Shown here: positions 6,011 through 11,616 of the stretch, piece after piece
Position numbering within the stretch: position 1 is the first letter of the stretch
Layout: every line of letters begins with the position of its first letter
Origin: an uncultured Collinsella sp.
Lineage (GTDB): Bacteria > Actinomycetota > Coriobacteriia > Coriobacteriales > Coriobacteriaceae
Assembly: GCA_902475865.1 (NCBI GenBank)
Contig: CABSBK010000010.1
Location: 1 to 11,616 of the forward strand
Direction of reading: 5' to 3'
Length of the DNA stretch: 11,616 bases
Notes under the pieces: generated by a model
Told to the model about the DNA's origin: nothing
The model's database searches: none
What the model saw: only the letters and a program-made list of their open reading frames with translations
Translations under genes and position numbers: made by a program

Positions 6011-7198
6011 ATGTCGAGCCTCACCGGTAAGTCATTGAACCCTGTTATGAATCGCAGGAGCGTTATCGCGAGCGCAGCAGGTCTGGGGGCGATGTCCATT
6101 CTAGCTGGCTGCTCCTCCAACGGCGGCGACAGTGGTTCTGCTTCGAGCGACGCTTCGTTTAAGATCGGCACCATCGGCCCGCTGACCGGTGCCAACGCGT
6201 CCTACGGCAAGTCCGTCACCCAGGGCGTCGAGCTTGGCTGCAAGGATTTCTCGACCAAGGAGCTGCCGCTTGCCAGCAAGGCCGAGGACGACCAGGCCGA
6301 TGGCGAGAAGGCCGTCAACGCCTTTAACACCCTGCTCGACTGGGGCATGCAGGCCCTCGTCGGTCCGACCACCACGGGTGCGTCGGTCGCCGTTGCCGCC
6401 GAGTGCGGTAACGACCCCAAGACGTTCATGATCACCCCGTCCGCGTCCTCCGAGGACGTTACCAAGGGCAAGGATTGTGTTTTCCAGGTTTGCTTCACCG
6501 ACCCCAACCAGGGTGTTAATGCTGCCAAGTTTTTGGCAGAGAAGTACGCGGACGAGAAGTTCTTTGTCTTCTATAACGCCGCAGATGCCTATAGCTCGGG
6601 TATTGCTGATGCCTTCAAGGCGCAGGCTGTCGAGTCTAAGCTTGAGATTGTCGCCGAGAAGACCTTTAAGGATGACTCCGCCACGAGCTTTACCAACCAG
6701 CTGACCAAGGCCAAGGAGGCCGGCGCCACCATGATTTTCGCGCCGATCTACTATACCCCCGCAACCGTCCTGCTCAAGACCGCCAAGGATATGGGCTACG
6801 ACGTCAAGATGATGGGTTGCGACGGCATGGACGGCATCCTGGGGGTGGAGGGCTTCGATACCTCTCTTGCCGAGGGTCTGCTGCTCATGACCCCGTTCTC
6901 CGCCGATGACGAGAAGAACGCCGACTTCGTCAACGCTTACAAGGATAAGTACGGCGATACCCCCGACCAGTTTGCCGCCGACGCCTACGACGGCGTGCAC
7001 GCGGTGGCCGAGGCCCTCAAGGAGGCCGGTCTTGGTGTCGACGCCGATCCGACCGAGGTCGCCGAGAAGCTGCCCAAGGCTATGCTCAAGATTACCGTTG
7101 ACGGTCTGACCGGCAAGCTCACCTGGAACGATAAGGGTCAGGTCCAGAAGGAGCCCACGGCGTACGTCATCACCGACGGCAAGTACGTACAGGCCTAA
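6011..7198 (+). CDS. livJ: Branched-chain amino acid ABC transporter substrate-binding lipoprotein (LivJ-like)
   Basis: This 395-residue protein captures the substrate outside the membrane and hands it to the LivHM channel. The N-terminus has NRRSVIA (14-20), a hydrophobic stretch and a lipobox LAGC (31-34), so Cys34 should be lipidated, followed by a Ser/Gly linker (35-48). The mature part is a type 1 periplasmic-binding fold (Peripla_BP_6): FKIGTIGPLTGANASYG (50-66), ALVGPTTTGAS (115-125), the hinge region near 185-200 (FVFYNAADAYSSGIADAF), and DAYDGVHAVAEAL (324-336). The start at 6011 has AGGAG six bases upstream; the later ATG (residue 13) has no ribosome site. It heads the liv operon and is separated from livH by 139 bases with hairpins. 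The substrate is probably Leu/Ile/Val, but this family also takes up other amino acids, amides and urea, so specificity is inferred from operon make-up only. Confidence 0.9.
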   Translation: MSSLTGKSLNPVMNRRSVIASAAGLGAMSILAGCSSNGGDSGSASSDASFKIGTIGPLTGANASYGKSVTQGVELGCKDFSTKELPLASKAEDDQADGEKAVNAFNTLLDWGMQALVGPTTTGASVAVAAECGNDPKTFMITPSASSEDVTKGKDCVFQVCFTDPNQGVNAAKFLAEKYADEKFFVFYNAADAYSSGIADAFKAQAVESKLEIVAEKTFKDDSATSFTNQLTKAKEAGATMIFAPIYYTPATVLLKTAKDMGYDVKMMGCDGMDGILGVEGFDTSLAEGLLLMTPFSADDEKNADFVNAYKDKYGDTPDQFAADAYDGVHAVAEALKEAGLGVDADPTEVAEKLPKAMLKITVDGLTGKLTWNDKGQVQKEPTAYVITDGKYVQA

Positions 7199-7229
7199 TT
7201 GGCCGCCTTACATAGAGCGGTTTTGATCC

Positions 7230-7261
7230 CAAGCAGGGGAGGTTTTGGCCTTCCCTGCTTG
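7230..7261 (+). other. Intercistronic hairpin between livJ and livH
   Basis: CAAGCAGGGGAGG (7230-7242) pairs with CCTTCCCTGCTTG (7249-7261): 12 Watson-Crick pairs and one G-U, with a 6-base loop. A competing outer pairing exists between GATCCCAAG (7225-7233) and CTTGGTATC (7262-7270). There is no U-tract, so it is more likely a 3' stabiliser or processing site for the livJ message than a full terminator. Confidence 0.6.
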
Positions 7262-7271
7262 CTTGGTATCT

Positions 7272-7294
7272 AGGGACGATGTAACGTCCCTGTT
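7272..7294 (+). other. Second intercistronic hairpin, possible attenuator
   Basis: AGGGACG (7272-7278) and CGTCCCT (7285-7291) form a perfect 7-base-pair stem with loop ATGTAA, followed by GTTT. The short T-run makes it at best a weak terminator. Placed between livJ and livH it could lower permease expression relative to the binding protein. Confidence 0.45.
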
Positions 7295-7320
7295 TCATAC
7301 ATTAACTGGAAACCTATTCG

Positions 7321-7328
7321 AAAGGGGG
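7321..7328 (+). promoter_or_regulatory. Ribosome binding site that fixes the livH start
   Basis: AAAGGGGG ends 9 bases before the ATG at 7338. It touches the in-frame ATG at 7329, which is therefore too close to be the start, and an upstream TTG at 7245 would begin inside the intercistronic hairpin. Confidence 0.55.
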
Positions 7329-7337
7329 ATGTGGAAC

Positions 7338-8219
7338 ATGACGGTTTTTATCCAATACCTGGTCAACGGCCTGTCCATGGGCAGCGTCTACGCCATCATC
7401 GCGTTGGGCTACACCATGGTCTACGGTATCGCCAAGATGCTCAACTTCGCTCACGGCGACGTCATCATGGTCGGTGCCTATGTCTCGTTCTGTGCCACGT
7501 CGTATCTCGGCCTCCCGGGCTGGGCATCTGTAGTTCTCTCTTGTGTGGTCTGCACGGTTCTCGGTGTTCTCATTGAGGGTCTGGCCTATAAGCCGCTGCG
7601 CCAAGCAGGCCCGCTGGCCGTTCTGATCACGGCTATCGGCGTGTCCTACTTCCTGCAGAACGCCGCGCAGCTTCTGTGGGGCGCCACGCCCAAGAACTTC
7701 ACTTCGCTCGTCACCTTCCAGGTGCCGGAGTTCTTGGCCAAGTTCAACGTAAGCGCCGTCTCGCTCGTCACCATCGTCGCCTGCCTGGTTATCATGGCCG
7801 GCCTGATGTTCTTTACAGGTAAGACCAAGATGGGCAAAGCCATGCGCGCCGTGTCCGAGGACAAGGCCGCCGCTCAGCTCATGGGCATCAACGTCAACCG
7901 CACCATCTCGATGACGTTCGCCATCGGCTCTGCCCTTGCCGCCATTGCCGGTGTGCTCCTGTGCTCCTACTCGCCGGTGCTGCAGCCCACCACGGGTGCC
8001 ATGCCTGGCATCAAGGCCTTCGACGCCGCCGTCTTCGGTGGCATCGGTTCCATCCCCGGCGCCTTTGTCGGTGGCATTCTCATCGGCATCATCGAGGCGA
8101 TGGCGCAGGCCTACATTTCCACGAGTCTTGCCAACTCCATCGTCTTTGGTGTTCTGATCATCGTCCTGCTCGTCAAGCCTGCCGGCCTCTTGGGCAAGTA
8201 CGTCCCCGAGAAGGTGTAG
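7338..8219 (+). CDS. livH: Branched-chain amino acid ABC transporter permease LivH
   Basis: First of the two membrane subunits that form the substrate channel. The 293 residues fit the LivH family (about 290-310). It begins FIQYLVNGLSMGSVYAIIAL (4-23), then has the family hallmark MLNFAHGDVIMVGAYV (34-49), several more hydrophobic helices, the cytoplasmic coupling loop GKAMRAVSEDKAAAQLMGIN (166-185) that meets the ATPases, and FGGIGSIPGAFVGGILIG (233-250) before the last helices and PAGLLGK (281-287). I place the start at 7338 because of the AAAGGGGG site and because LivH proteins begin here. Its TAG (8217-8219) is followed immediately by the livM start, so the two are probably translated in a coupled way, as expected for subunits needed in equal amounts. 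Confidence 0.93.
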   Translation: MTVFIQYLVNGLSMGSVYAIIALGYTMVYGIAKMLNFAHGDVIMVGAYVSFCATSYLGLPGWASVVLSCVVCTVLGVLIEGLAYKPLRQAGPLAVLITAIGVSYFLQNAAQLLWGATPKNFTSLVTFQVPEFLAKFNVSAVSLVTIVACLVIMAGLMFFTGKTKMGKAMRAVSEDKAAAQLMGINVNRTISMTFAIGSALAAIAGVLLCSYSPVLQPTTGAMPGIKAFDAAVFGGIGSIPGAFVGGILIGIIEAMAQAYISTSLANSIVFGVLIIVLLVKPAGLLGKYVPEKV

Positions 8220-9308
8220 GTGAGCGTTATGAAGTTTCTTAAAGACAAGCAGACGCGTCACGACTTTGTTACGTACGCCATGTGCCTTGTGGCGTTCGCC
8301 ATCGTGTTCTTTATGCAGTCTAACCACATGATTCCGCGCATGATCGCCGGTCAGCTGGTTCCCATCACGGCCTATATCGTCATGGCCATCTCCCTTAACC
8401 TCGTCGTCGGCATCGCGGGCGACTTGTCGCTGGGCCACGCGGGCTTTATGAGCGTCGGCGCCTATACGGGGATCGTCACCGCGGTCGCCCTCGAGAGCGC
8501 CGTTCCTTCCGATCCGGTGCGCCTTATCATCAGTATCGTGGTCGGCGCCATCGCTGCCGCCATCCTGGGCTTCTTGATTGGCATCCCGGTTCTTCGTCTG
8601 AGCGGCGATTACCTGGCTATCGTGACGCTGGCCTTTGGCGAGATTATCAAGGAGATCGTCACCTGCCTCATTGTGGGCGTCGATTCCCGCGGCCTGCATG
8701 TGATCTTTAACATCACGGGTAACTCCACGATCGACGACCTGCACCTGCTCGAGGACGGCACCGCCATCATCAAGGGCGCGCAGGGCGCATCGGGTGTGTC
8801 GACGTACTCGACCTTCCTCGCCGGTGCCATCCTGGTCATGGTCGCACTCGTGATCGTGCTCAACCTGGTTCGCAGCCGTACCGGCCGTGCCATTATGGCC
8901 GTGCGCGACAACAAGATTGCAGCCGAGTCCGTGGGCATCTCCGTCACCGAGTACCGCATGATCGCCTTCGTGGTTTCCGCTGCCCTCGCCGGTGCTGCCG
9001 GAGCTCTCTTCGGCGGTAACTTCTCGCAGCTCTCCGCCACCAAGTTCGACTTCAACACGTCCATCCTCATCCTGGTGTTCGTGGTCCTGGGCGGTCTGGG
9101 CAATATGCGCGGCTCCGTCATCGCGGCGGCATTGCTCACAGTGCTTCCCGAGCTGCTCCGTCAGTTCTCGGACTACCGCATGCTCATCTACGCCATCGTG
9201 CTGATCTTGGTCATGATCTTTACCAACAACCCACAGCTCAAGGCGTTCTTCGGTCGCGTCAAGGATCGCTTTGCTTCCAAGAAGGAGGTGGCAGCCGATG
9301 CCCAGTAA
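8220..9308 (+). CDS. livM: Branched-chain amino acid ABC transporter permease LivM
   Basis: Second membrane subunit of the importer, pairing with LivH. The protein has 362 residues counted from GTG at 8220, which abuts the livH stop and has AGAAGG five bases upstream. An ATG at 8229, preceded by AGGTGA, is an equally fair start and would remove three residues. LivM marks are SLNLVVGIAGDLSLGHAGFM (58-77), the coupling loop TGRAIMAVRDNKIAAESVGI (221-240), ALAGAAGALFGG (255-266), and FVVLGGLGNMRGSVIAAALL (287-306). About ten hydrophobic helices are visible, with a longer extracytoplasmic loop around 155-195. The C-terminal tail is basic and short. The gene's end overlaps the livG start by 11 bases. 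Confidence 0.92.
   Translation: MSVMKFLKDKQTRHDFVTYAMCLVAFAIVFFMQSNHMIPRMIAGQLVPITAYIVMAISLNLVVGIAGDLSLGHAGFMSVGAYTGIVTAVALESAVPSDPVRLIISIVVGAIAAAILGFLIGIPVLRLSGDYLAIVTLAFGEIIKEIVTCLIVGVDSRGLHVIFNITGNSTIDDLHLLEDGTAIIKGAQGASGVSTYSTFLAGAILVMVALVIVLNLVRSRTGRAIMAVRDNKIAAESVGISVTEYRMIAFVVSAALAGAAGALFGGNFSQLSATKFDFNTSILILVFVVLGGLGNMRGSVIAAALLTVLPELLRQFSDYRMLIYAIVLILVMIFTNNPQLKAFFGRVKDRFASKKEVAADAQ
9282..9290 (+). promoter_or_regulatory. Strong ribosome binding site of livG inside livM
   Basis: AAGGAGGTG is a nearly full complement of the 16S tail and lies 7 bases before the ATG at 9298, within the last codons of livM. It sets the livG start at 9298 rather than at the in-frame TTG at 9271. Confidence 0.75.
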
Positions 9309-10158
9309 ATTTGAGTTCAACAAGGGCAAGATGGTCCCGTATCCTTCTGGCGCCATCGTTCCCGACCGCGACCTGGGCGAGCGCCCGGCACTCGAGTGCA
9401 TCCACCTGGGCATCGAGTTCGGTGGCCTTAAGGCAGTCGACGACTTTAGCCTGACTATCGGCAAGACCGAGATCGCCGGTCTCATCGGCCCCAACGGCGC
9501 TGGCAAGACCACGGTCTTCAACCTGCTCACCAAGGTGTACCAGCCTACGCACGGCACCATCCTGCTCGACGGCGAGGACACCTCGGGCAAGTCGGTCTAT
9601 CAGGTCAACCGCATGGGTATTGCCCGTACCTTCCAGAACATTCGTCTGTTCAACACCATGACGGTGGAGGATAACGTTAAGGTCGGCCTGCACAACCAGG
9701 AGCGCTACTCCGGCTTTGAAGGCGTGCTGCGCCTGCCGACGTATTGGAAGCACGAGAAGGCTGCTCACGAGCGCGCCATGGAGCTGCTGTCCATCTTTGA
9801 TATGGAGCATCTGGCAAACGAGCAGGCCGGATCGTTGCCTTACGGCGCTCAGCGCCGTCTGGAGATCGTCCGCGCGCTTGCCACCAACCCCAAGCTACTG
9901 CTGCTCGACGAGCCTGCCGCCGGCATGAACCCGTCCGAGACCGCGGAGCTCATGGAGAACATCGTCAAGATTCGCGACACCTTTGGCATTGCCATCATGC
10001 TTATCGAGCATGATATGTCGCTCGTTATGAACATCTGCGAGGGCATCTGCGTGCTCAACTTTGGTAAGGTCATCGCCAAGGGCACGGCAGAGGAAATCCA
10101 GAACAACGACGCCGTTATCGAGGCGTATCTGGGTAAGCAGGATAAGGGGGAGAACTAA
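9298..10158 (+). CDS. livG: Branched-chain amino acid ABC transporter ATP-binding protein LivG
   Basis: One of the two ATPases that power the importer on the cytoplasmic face. The 286 residues contain Walker A GPNGAGKTT (64-72), Q-loop Gln113 (ARTFQNIRLF), the signature LPYGAQRRLEI (180-190), Walker B LLLLDEPAAGMNP (200-212) and switch His238 (LIEHDM). The FGGLKAV segment before Walker A and the inserted region 130-160 are typical of LivG. The signature carries Ala where LSGGQ-type motifs have Gln, a change I recall from other LivG proteins. About 30 extra residues precede the first beta strand (ALECIHLGIEFGG, 31-43), a modest N-terminal extension. The gene overlaps livM by 11 bases and abuts livF. 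Confidence 0.95.
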   Translation: MPSKFEFNKGKMVPYPSGAIVPDRDLGERPALECIHLGIEFGGLKAVDDFSLTIGKTEIAGLIGPNGAGKTTVFNLLTKVYQPTHGTILLDGEDTSGKSVYQVNRMGIARTFQNIRLFNTMTVEDNVKVGLHNQERYSGFEGVLRLPTYWKHEKAAHERAMELLSIFDMEHLANEQAGSLPYGAQRRLEIVRALATNPKLLLLDEPAAGMNPSETAELMENIVKIRDTFGIAIMLIEHDMSLVMNICEGICVLNFGKVIAKGTAEEIQNNDAVIEAYLGKQDKGEN

Positions 10159-10872
10159 ATGGCAGAGCCGATGCTTTCCGTCTACAACATCAACGTCTGG
10201 TACGGCGCCATCCACGCCATCAAGGACATCTCCTTTAACGTTAACGAGGGCGAGATCGTGACCCTGATCGGCGCGAACGGTGCCGGTAAGTCCACGACGC
10301 TCAAGACCGTCTCGGGCCTGCTACGCTCCAAGACCGGCTCCATCAAGTTTATGGGCGAGGACATTACCCATACGCCCGCTGACAAGCTGGTTGGTAAGGG
10401 CCTGGCTCAGGTTCCCGAGGGTCGTCGCGCCTTTTTGCAGATGACGGTCGAGGAGAACCTGGAGATGGGCGCCTATACGCAGCCCAAGTCCACGGTGGCT
10501 CCGGGCCTGGAGCGCGTCTACGAGCAGTTCCCGCGCCTGAAGGAACGCCGTCGCCAGGTCGCCGGCACCCTTTCGGGCGGTGAGCAGCAGATGCTTGTTA
10601 TGGGGCGCGCTCTTATGAGTAACCCCAAACTGCTTATGCTCGACGAGCCTTCCATGGGTCTGGCACCGATTCTGATCGAACAGATCTTCCAGATTGTCGA
10701 GGACCTGCACAAGGCCGGCACCACGGTGCTTCTGGTCGAGCAAAACGCACAGATGGCTCTTTCCATCGCCACACGCGGCTACGTGCTCGAGACCGGCAAG
10801 ATCACCATGACCGGCACGGGCCAAGAACTCCTGCACGACGATAACGTCCGCAAAGCTTACTTGGGCGGTTAG
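10159..10872 (+). CDS. livF: Branched-chain amino acid ABC transporter ATP-binding protein LivF
   Basis: The second ATPase of the importer, pairing with LivG. The 237 residues match LivF length. Walker A GANGAGKST is at 38-46, Q-loop Gln84 (GLAQVPEGRRAF), the signature LSGGEQQ at 138-144, Walker B LLMLDEPSMGLAP at 158-170, and the switch position reads VEQNAQ (193-198), with Gln195 in place of the usual His, a normal LivF trait. The ATG directly follows the livG stop (TAA then ATG), with AAGGGGGAG 6 bases upstream inside the end of livG. It is the last gene of the operon; the terminator is at 10945-10986. Confidence 0.95.
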   Translation: MAEPMLSVYNINVWYGAIHAIKDISFNVNEGEIVTLIGANGAGKSTTLKTVSGLLRSKTGSIKFMGEDITHTPADKLVGKGLAQVPEGRRAFLQMTVEENLEMGAYTQPKSTVAPGLERVYEQFPRLKERRRQVAGTLSGGEQQMLVMGRALMSNPKLLMLDEPSMGLAPILIEQIFQIVEDLHKAGTTVLLVEQNAQMALSIATRGYVLETGKITMTGTGQELLHDDNVRKAYLGG

Positions 10873-10878
10873 GCGGTT

Positions 10879-10900
10879 CCGCCGTTCTACCGAACGGCGG
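10879..10900 (+). other. Short hairpin just after livF
   Basis: CCGCCGTTC (10879-10887) and GAACGGCGG (10892-10900) form a perfect 9-base-pair stem with a TACC loop, only 6 bases past the livF stop. No T-run follows. GGCGG at 10872-10876 could pair instead with CCGCC (10879-10883), giving an alternative fold. It may protect the 3' end of the message. Confidence 0.5.
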
Positions 10901-10915
10901 ACTAGTCGACGCTGC

Positions 10916-11015
10916 GCGGGCACCAGAGCGACAACTTGTCATTCAAAGAGGACGGCATGACCAGAAGGTCTATGCCGTCCTCTTTTCATGCCAATTTGTT
11001 CGCTCTGGTGCCCGC
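10916..11015. repeat. 100-base nested inverted repeat enclosing the liv terminator
   Basis: GCGGGCACCAGAGCGA (10916-10931) is repeated exactly, inverted, as TCGCTCTGGTGCCCGC (11000-11015). Past a one-base bulge, CAA (10932-10934) pairs with TTG (10996-10998). Inside this outer stem sits the terminator hairpin 10945-10986. No clear target duplication flanks the arms and there is no coding frame inside. Its origin (mobile repeat, or terminator array) cannot be told from one copy. Confidence 0.75.
10945..10986 (+). terminator. Rho-independent terminator of the liv operon
   Basis: AAAGAGGACGGCAT (10945-10958) pairs with ATGCCGTCCTCTTT (10972-10985). The inner GACC-AGAA-GGTC continues the stem past a single unpaired T (10971). 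The stem is 18 base pairs long and ends in a short T-run. The A-rich left end means it could also act on the minus strand, though the nearest minus-strand gene lies 150 bases away. Confidence 0.88.
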
Positions 11016-11056
11016 TCGCTGTCCGTCTTCTACCTGCGGCGCTGCCATGGTGCGGC

Positions 11057-11075
11057 AGTTGGGGACACTTCTTTG
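11057..11075 (+). repeat. Possible REP-like motif
   Basis: The bases AGTTGGGGACACTTCTTTG recall the TTGGGGAC-type palindromic repeats scattered in many genomes that carry REP-associated tyrosine transposases. Only one copy is present in this window and no paired arm is evident, so the call rests on memory of the motif. Confidence 0.2.
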
Positions 11076-11089
11076 TTGCGGGGGCAGCT

Positions 11090-11133
11090 AAAAGAGCCCC
11101 GTCCCACATTAACTGCCCGTGGGGGGATGGGCG
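11090..11133 (-). terminator. Probable terminator of the HAD phosphatase gene
   Basis: On the minus strand a C-rich arm (GCCC-AT-CCCCCCAC, 11132-11119) faces GTGGGACGGGGC (11106-11095) with some mismatches, followed by TCTTTT. It starts directly after the stop codon of the minus-strand gene. The imperfect stem and clean T-run make it a fair but not certain terminator. Confidence 0.4.
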
Positions 11134-11134
11134 G

Positions 11135-11616
11135 TTACTCGCCCAGTACCAGCGCCGTGAGCTCTGCCTGGGTGTCCACCACGTAGTCGGCGTCGGCGGC
11201 TTCCAGCTCTGCGCGGCCGCGGAAGCCCCAGCTGACGCCCGCGCTCTTAAGGCCGGCGTTGTGACCGGTCAGGATATCGACATTGGAATCGCCCACATAG
11301 AGCGTGGTTGCCGGATTGGCGCCCAGCTCCTCCATCACATGCAGCGTGACGGGTGCTTCGGGCTTGGGCGGAAACGCATCAACACGGCCCTGTACCAGCG
11401 CAAAGCGCTCGGAACCAAAGTATTTTTCGATAAGCGGAGCCGCCGAGACGTGGTCCTTGTTAGTGAGCACGGCTAGCTGCACACCCGCGGCGCGCAGGCG
11501 GTCGAGCATCTCGATTGTGCCGGCATAGGGGGCGGTGTGGTCCTCCTTGTGCTCGCCGTAGTAAGCCCTAAACTCGGCAAGCGTCTGCTCAAACATACGG
11601 CTGTCGCCCGCATACT
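11135..11616 (-). CDS. HAD-superfamily hydrolase (phosphoglycolate phosphatase-like), C-terminal part (runs off right edge)
   Basis: A cytoplasmic phosphatase of the haloacid dehalogenase superfamily, Gph/PGP-like group. The frame stays open to the window edge, so about 160 C-terminal residues are seen and the N-terminus with the DxDGT nucleophile motif (motif I) and part of the cap lie outside. Motif II is LAVLTNK, with its Thr near 11463; motif III Lys is in PPKPEAPV; motif IV is LYVGDSNVDILTGHNAG, with the two metal-binding Asp residues. PYAGTIEMLDRLRAAG is the usual segment before motif II. The internal ATG at 11594-11596 is not the real start, because the codons before it (YAGDSR) continue the family sequence. 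The TAA is at 11135-11137. The substrate could be phosphoglycolate, a sugar phosphate or a nucleotide; the family does not settle it. Confidence 0.88.
   Translation of the reverse strand, partial: YAGDSRMFEQTLAEFRAYYGEHKEDHTAPYAGTIEMLDRLRAAGVQLAVLTNKDHVSAAPLIEKYFGSERFALVQGRVDAFPPKPEAPVTLHVMEELGANPATTLYVGDSNVDILTGHNAGLKSAGVSWGFRGRAELEAADADYVVDTQAELTALVLGE

Noticed and set aside
5962..6030. A small upstream frame (MACRATETRRDLRG...) overlapping the livJ start
   Set aside because: Its only AGG lies directly against the ATG, leaving no room for ribosome binding, and the sequence shows no regulatory codon run such as repeated Leu, Ile or Val.
7245..7337. An N-terminal extension of livH from a TTG codon
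   Set aside because: It would start inside the loop of an intercistronic hairpin, lacks a ribosome site, and the extra residues are unlike LivH.
7314..9590. A 758-codon open frame on the minus strand
   Set aside because: It lies opposite livH, livM and livG, is rich in His, Asp and Gly from reverse-read GC-biased codons, and has no recognisable domain. It is a shadow of the real genes.

Overview
The window looks like a chromosomal stretch from a high-GC, gut-type actinobacterium of the class Coriobacteriia, most likely Collinsella or a close relative. This is inferred from codon use, from the large single-chain PurL, and from the style of the proteins; no rRNA or other marker gene is present to prove it. 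All recognisable genes are housekeeping or transport genes. I see no CRISPR array, transposase, phage gene or tRNA.

Layout: (1) positions 1-1353, minus strand, hold the first 451 codons of purL (purine synthesis), running off the left edge. (2) 1537-3099, plus strand, is a CPA2-type cation/proton antiporter with a cytoplasmic tail, divergent from purL. (3) A probably bidirectional hairpin terminator at 3138-3178 separates it from a convergent short-chain dehydrogenase (3221-3970, minus) that resembles the bile-acid 3-alpha-hydroxysteroid dehydrogenase BaiA more than a plain FabG. (4) 4191-5534, minus, is homoserine dehydrogenase (hom), with its own terminator at 4126-4160.

(5) The 476-base gap 5535-6010 holds the hom promoter region, a small relic of the 3' end of a second livJ-like gene, an AT-rich block that is the likely promoter region of the next operon, and two small leader hairpins. 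(6) 6011-10872, plus strand, is a complete branched-chain amino acid (or related substrate) ABC importer in the order livJ-livH-livM-livG-livF: lipoprotein binding protein, two permeases and two ATPases. livH-M-G-F are packed with zero spacing or overlap. livJ is separated from livH by 139 bases holding two hairpins, a layout that often lets the binding protein be made in excess.

(7) The operon ends in a strong terminator (10945-10986) that sits inside a larger inverted repeat (10916-11015). (8) 11135-11616, minus strand, is the C-terminal part of a HAD-family phosphatase running off the right edge.

The least ordinary observations are the livJ relic, the BaiA-like dehydrogenase with NADP-type cofactor residues, and the nested 100-base inverted repeat. 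I do not see a convincing new biological system here.
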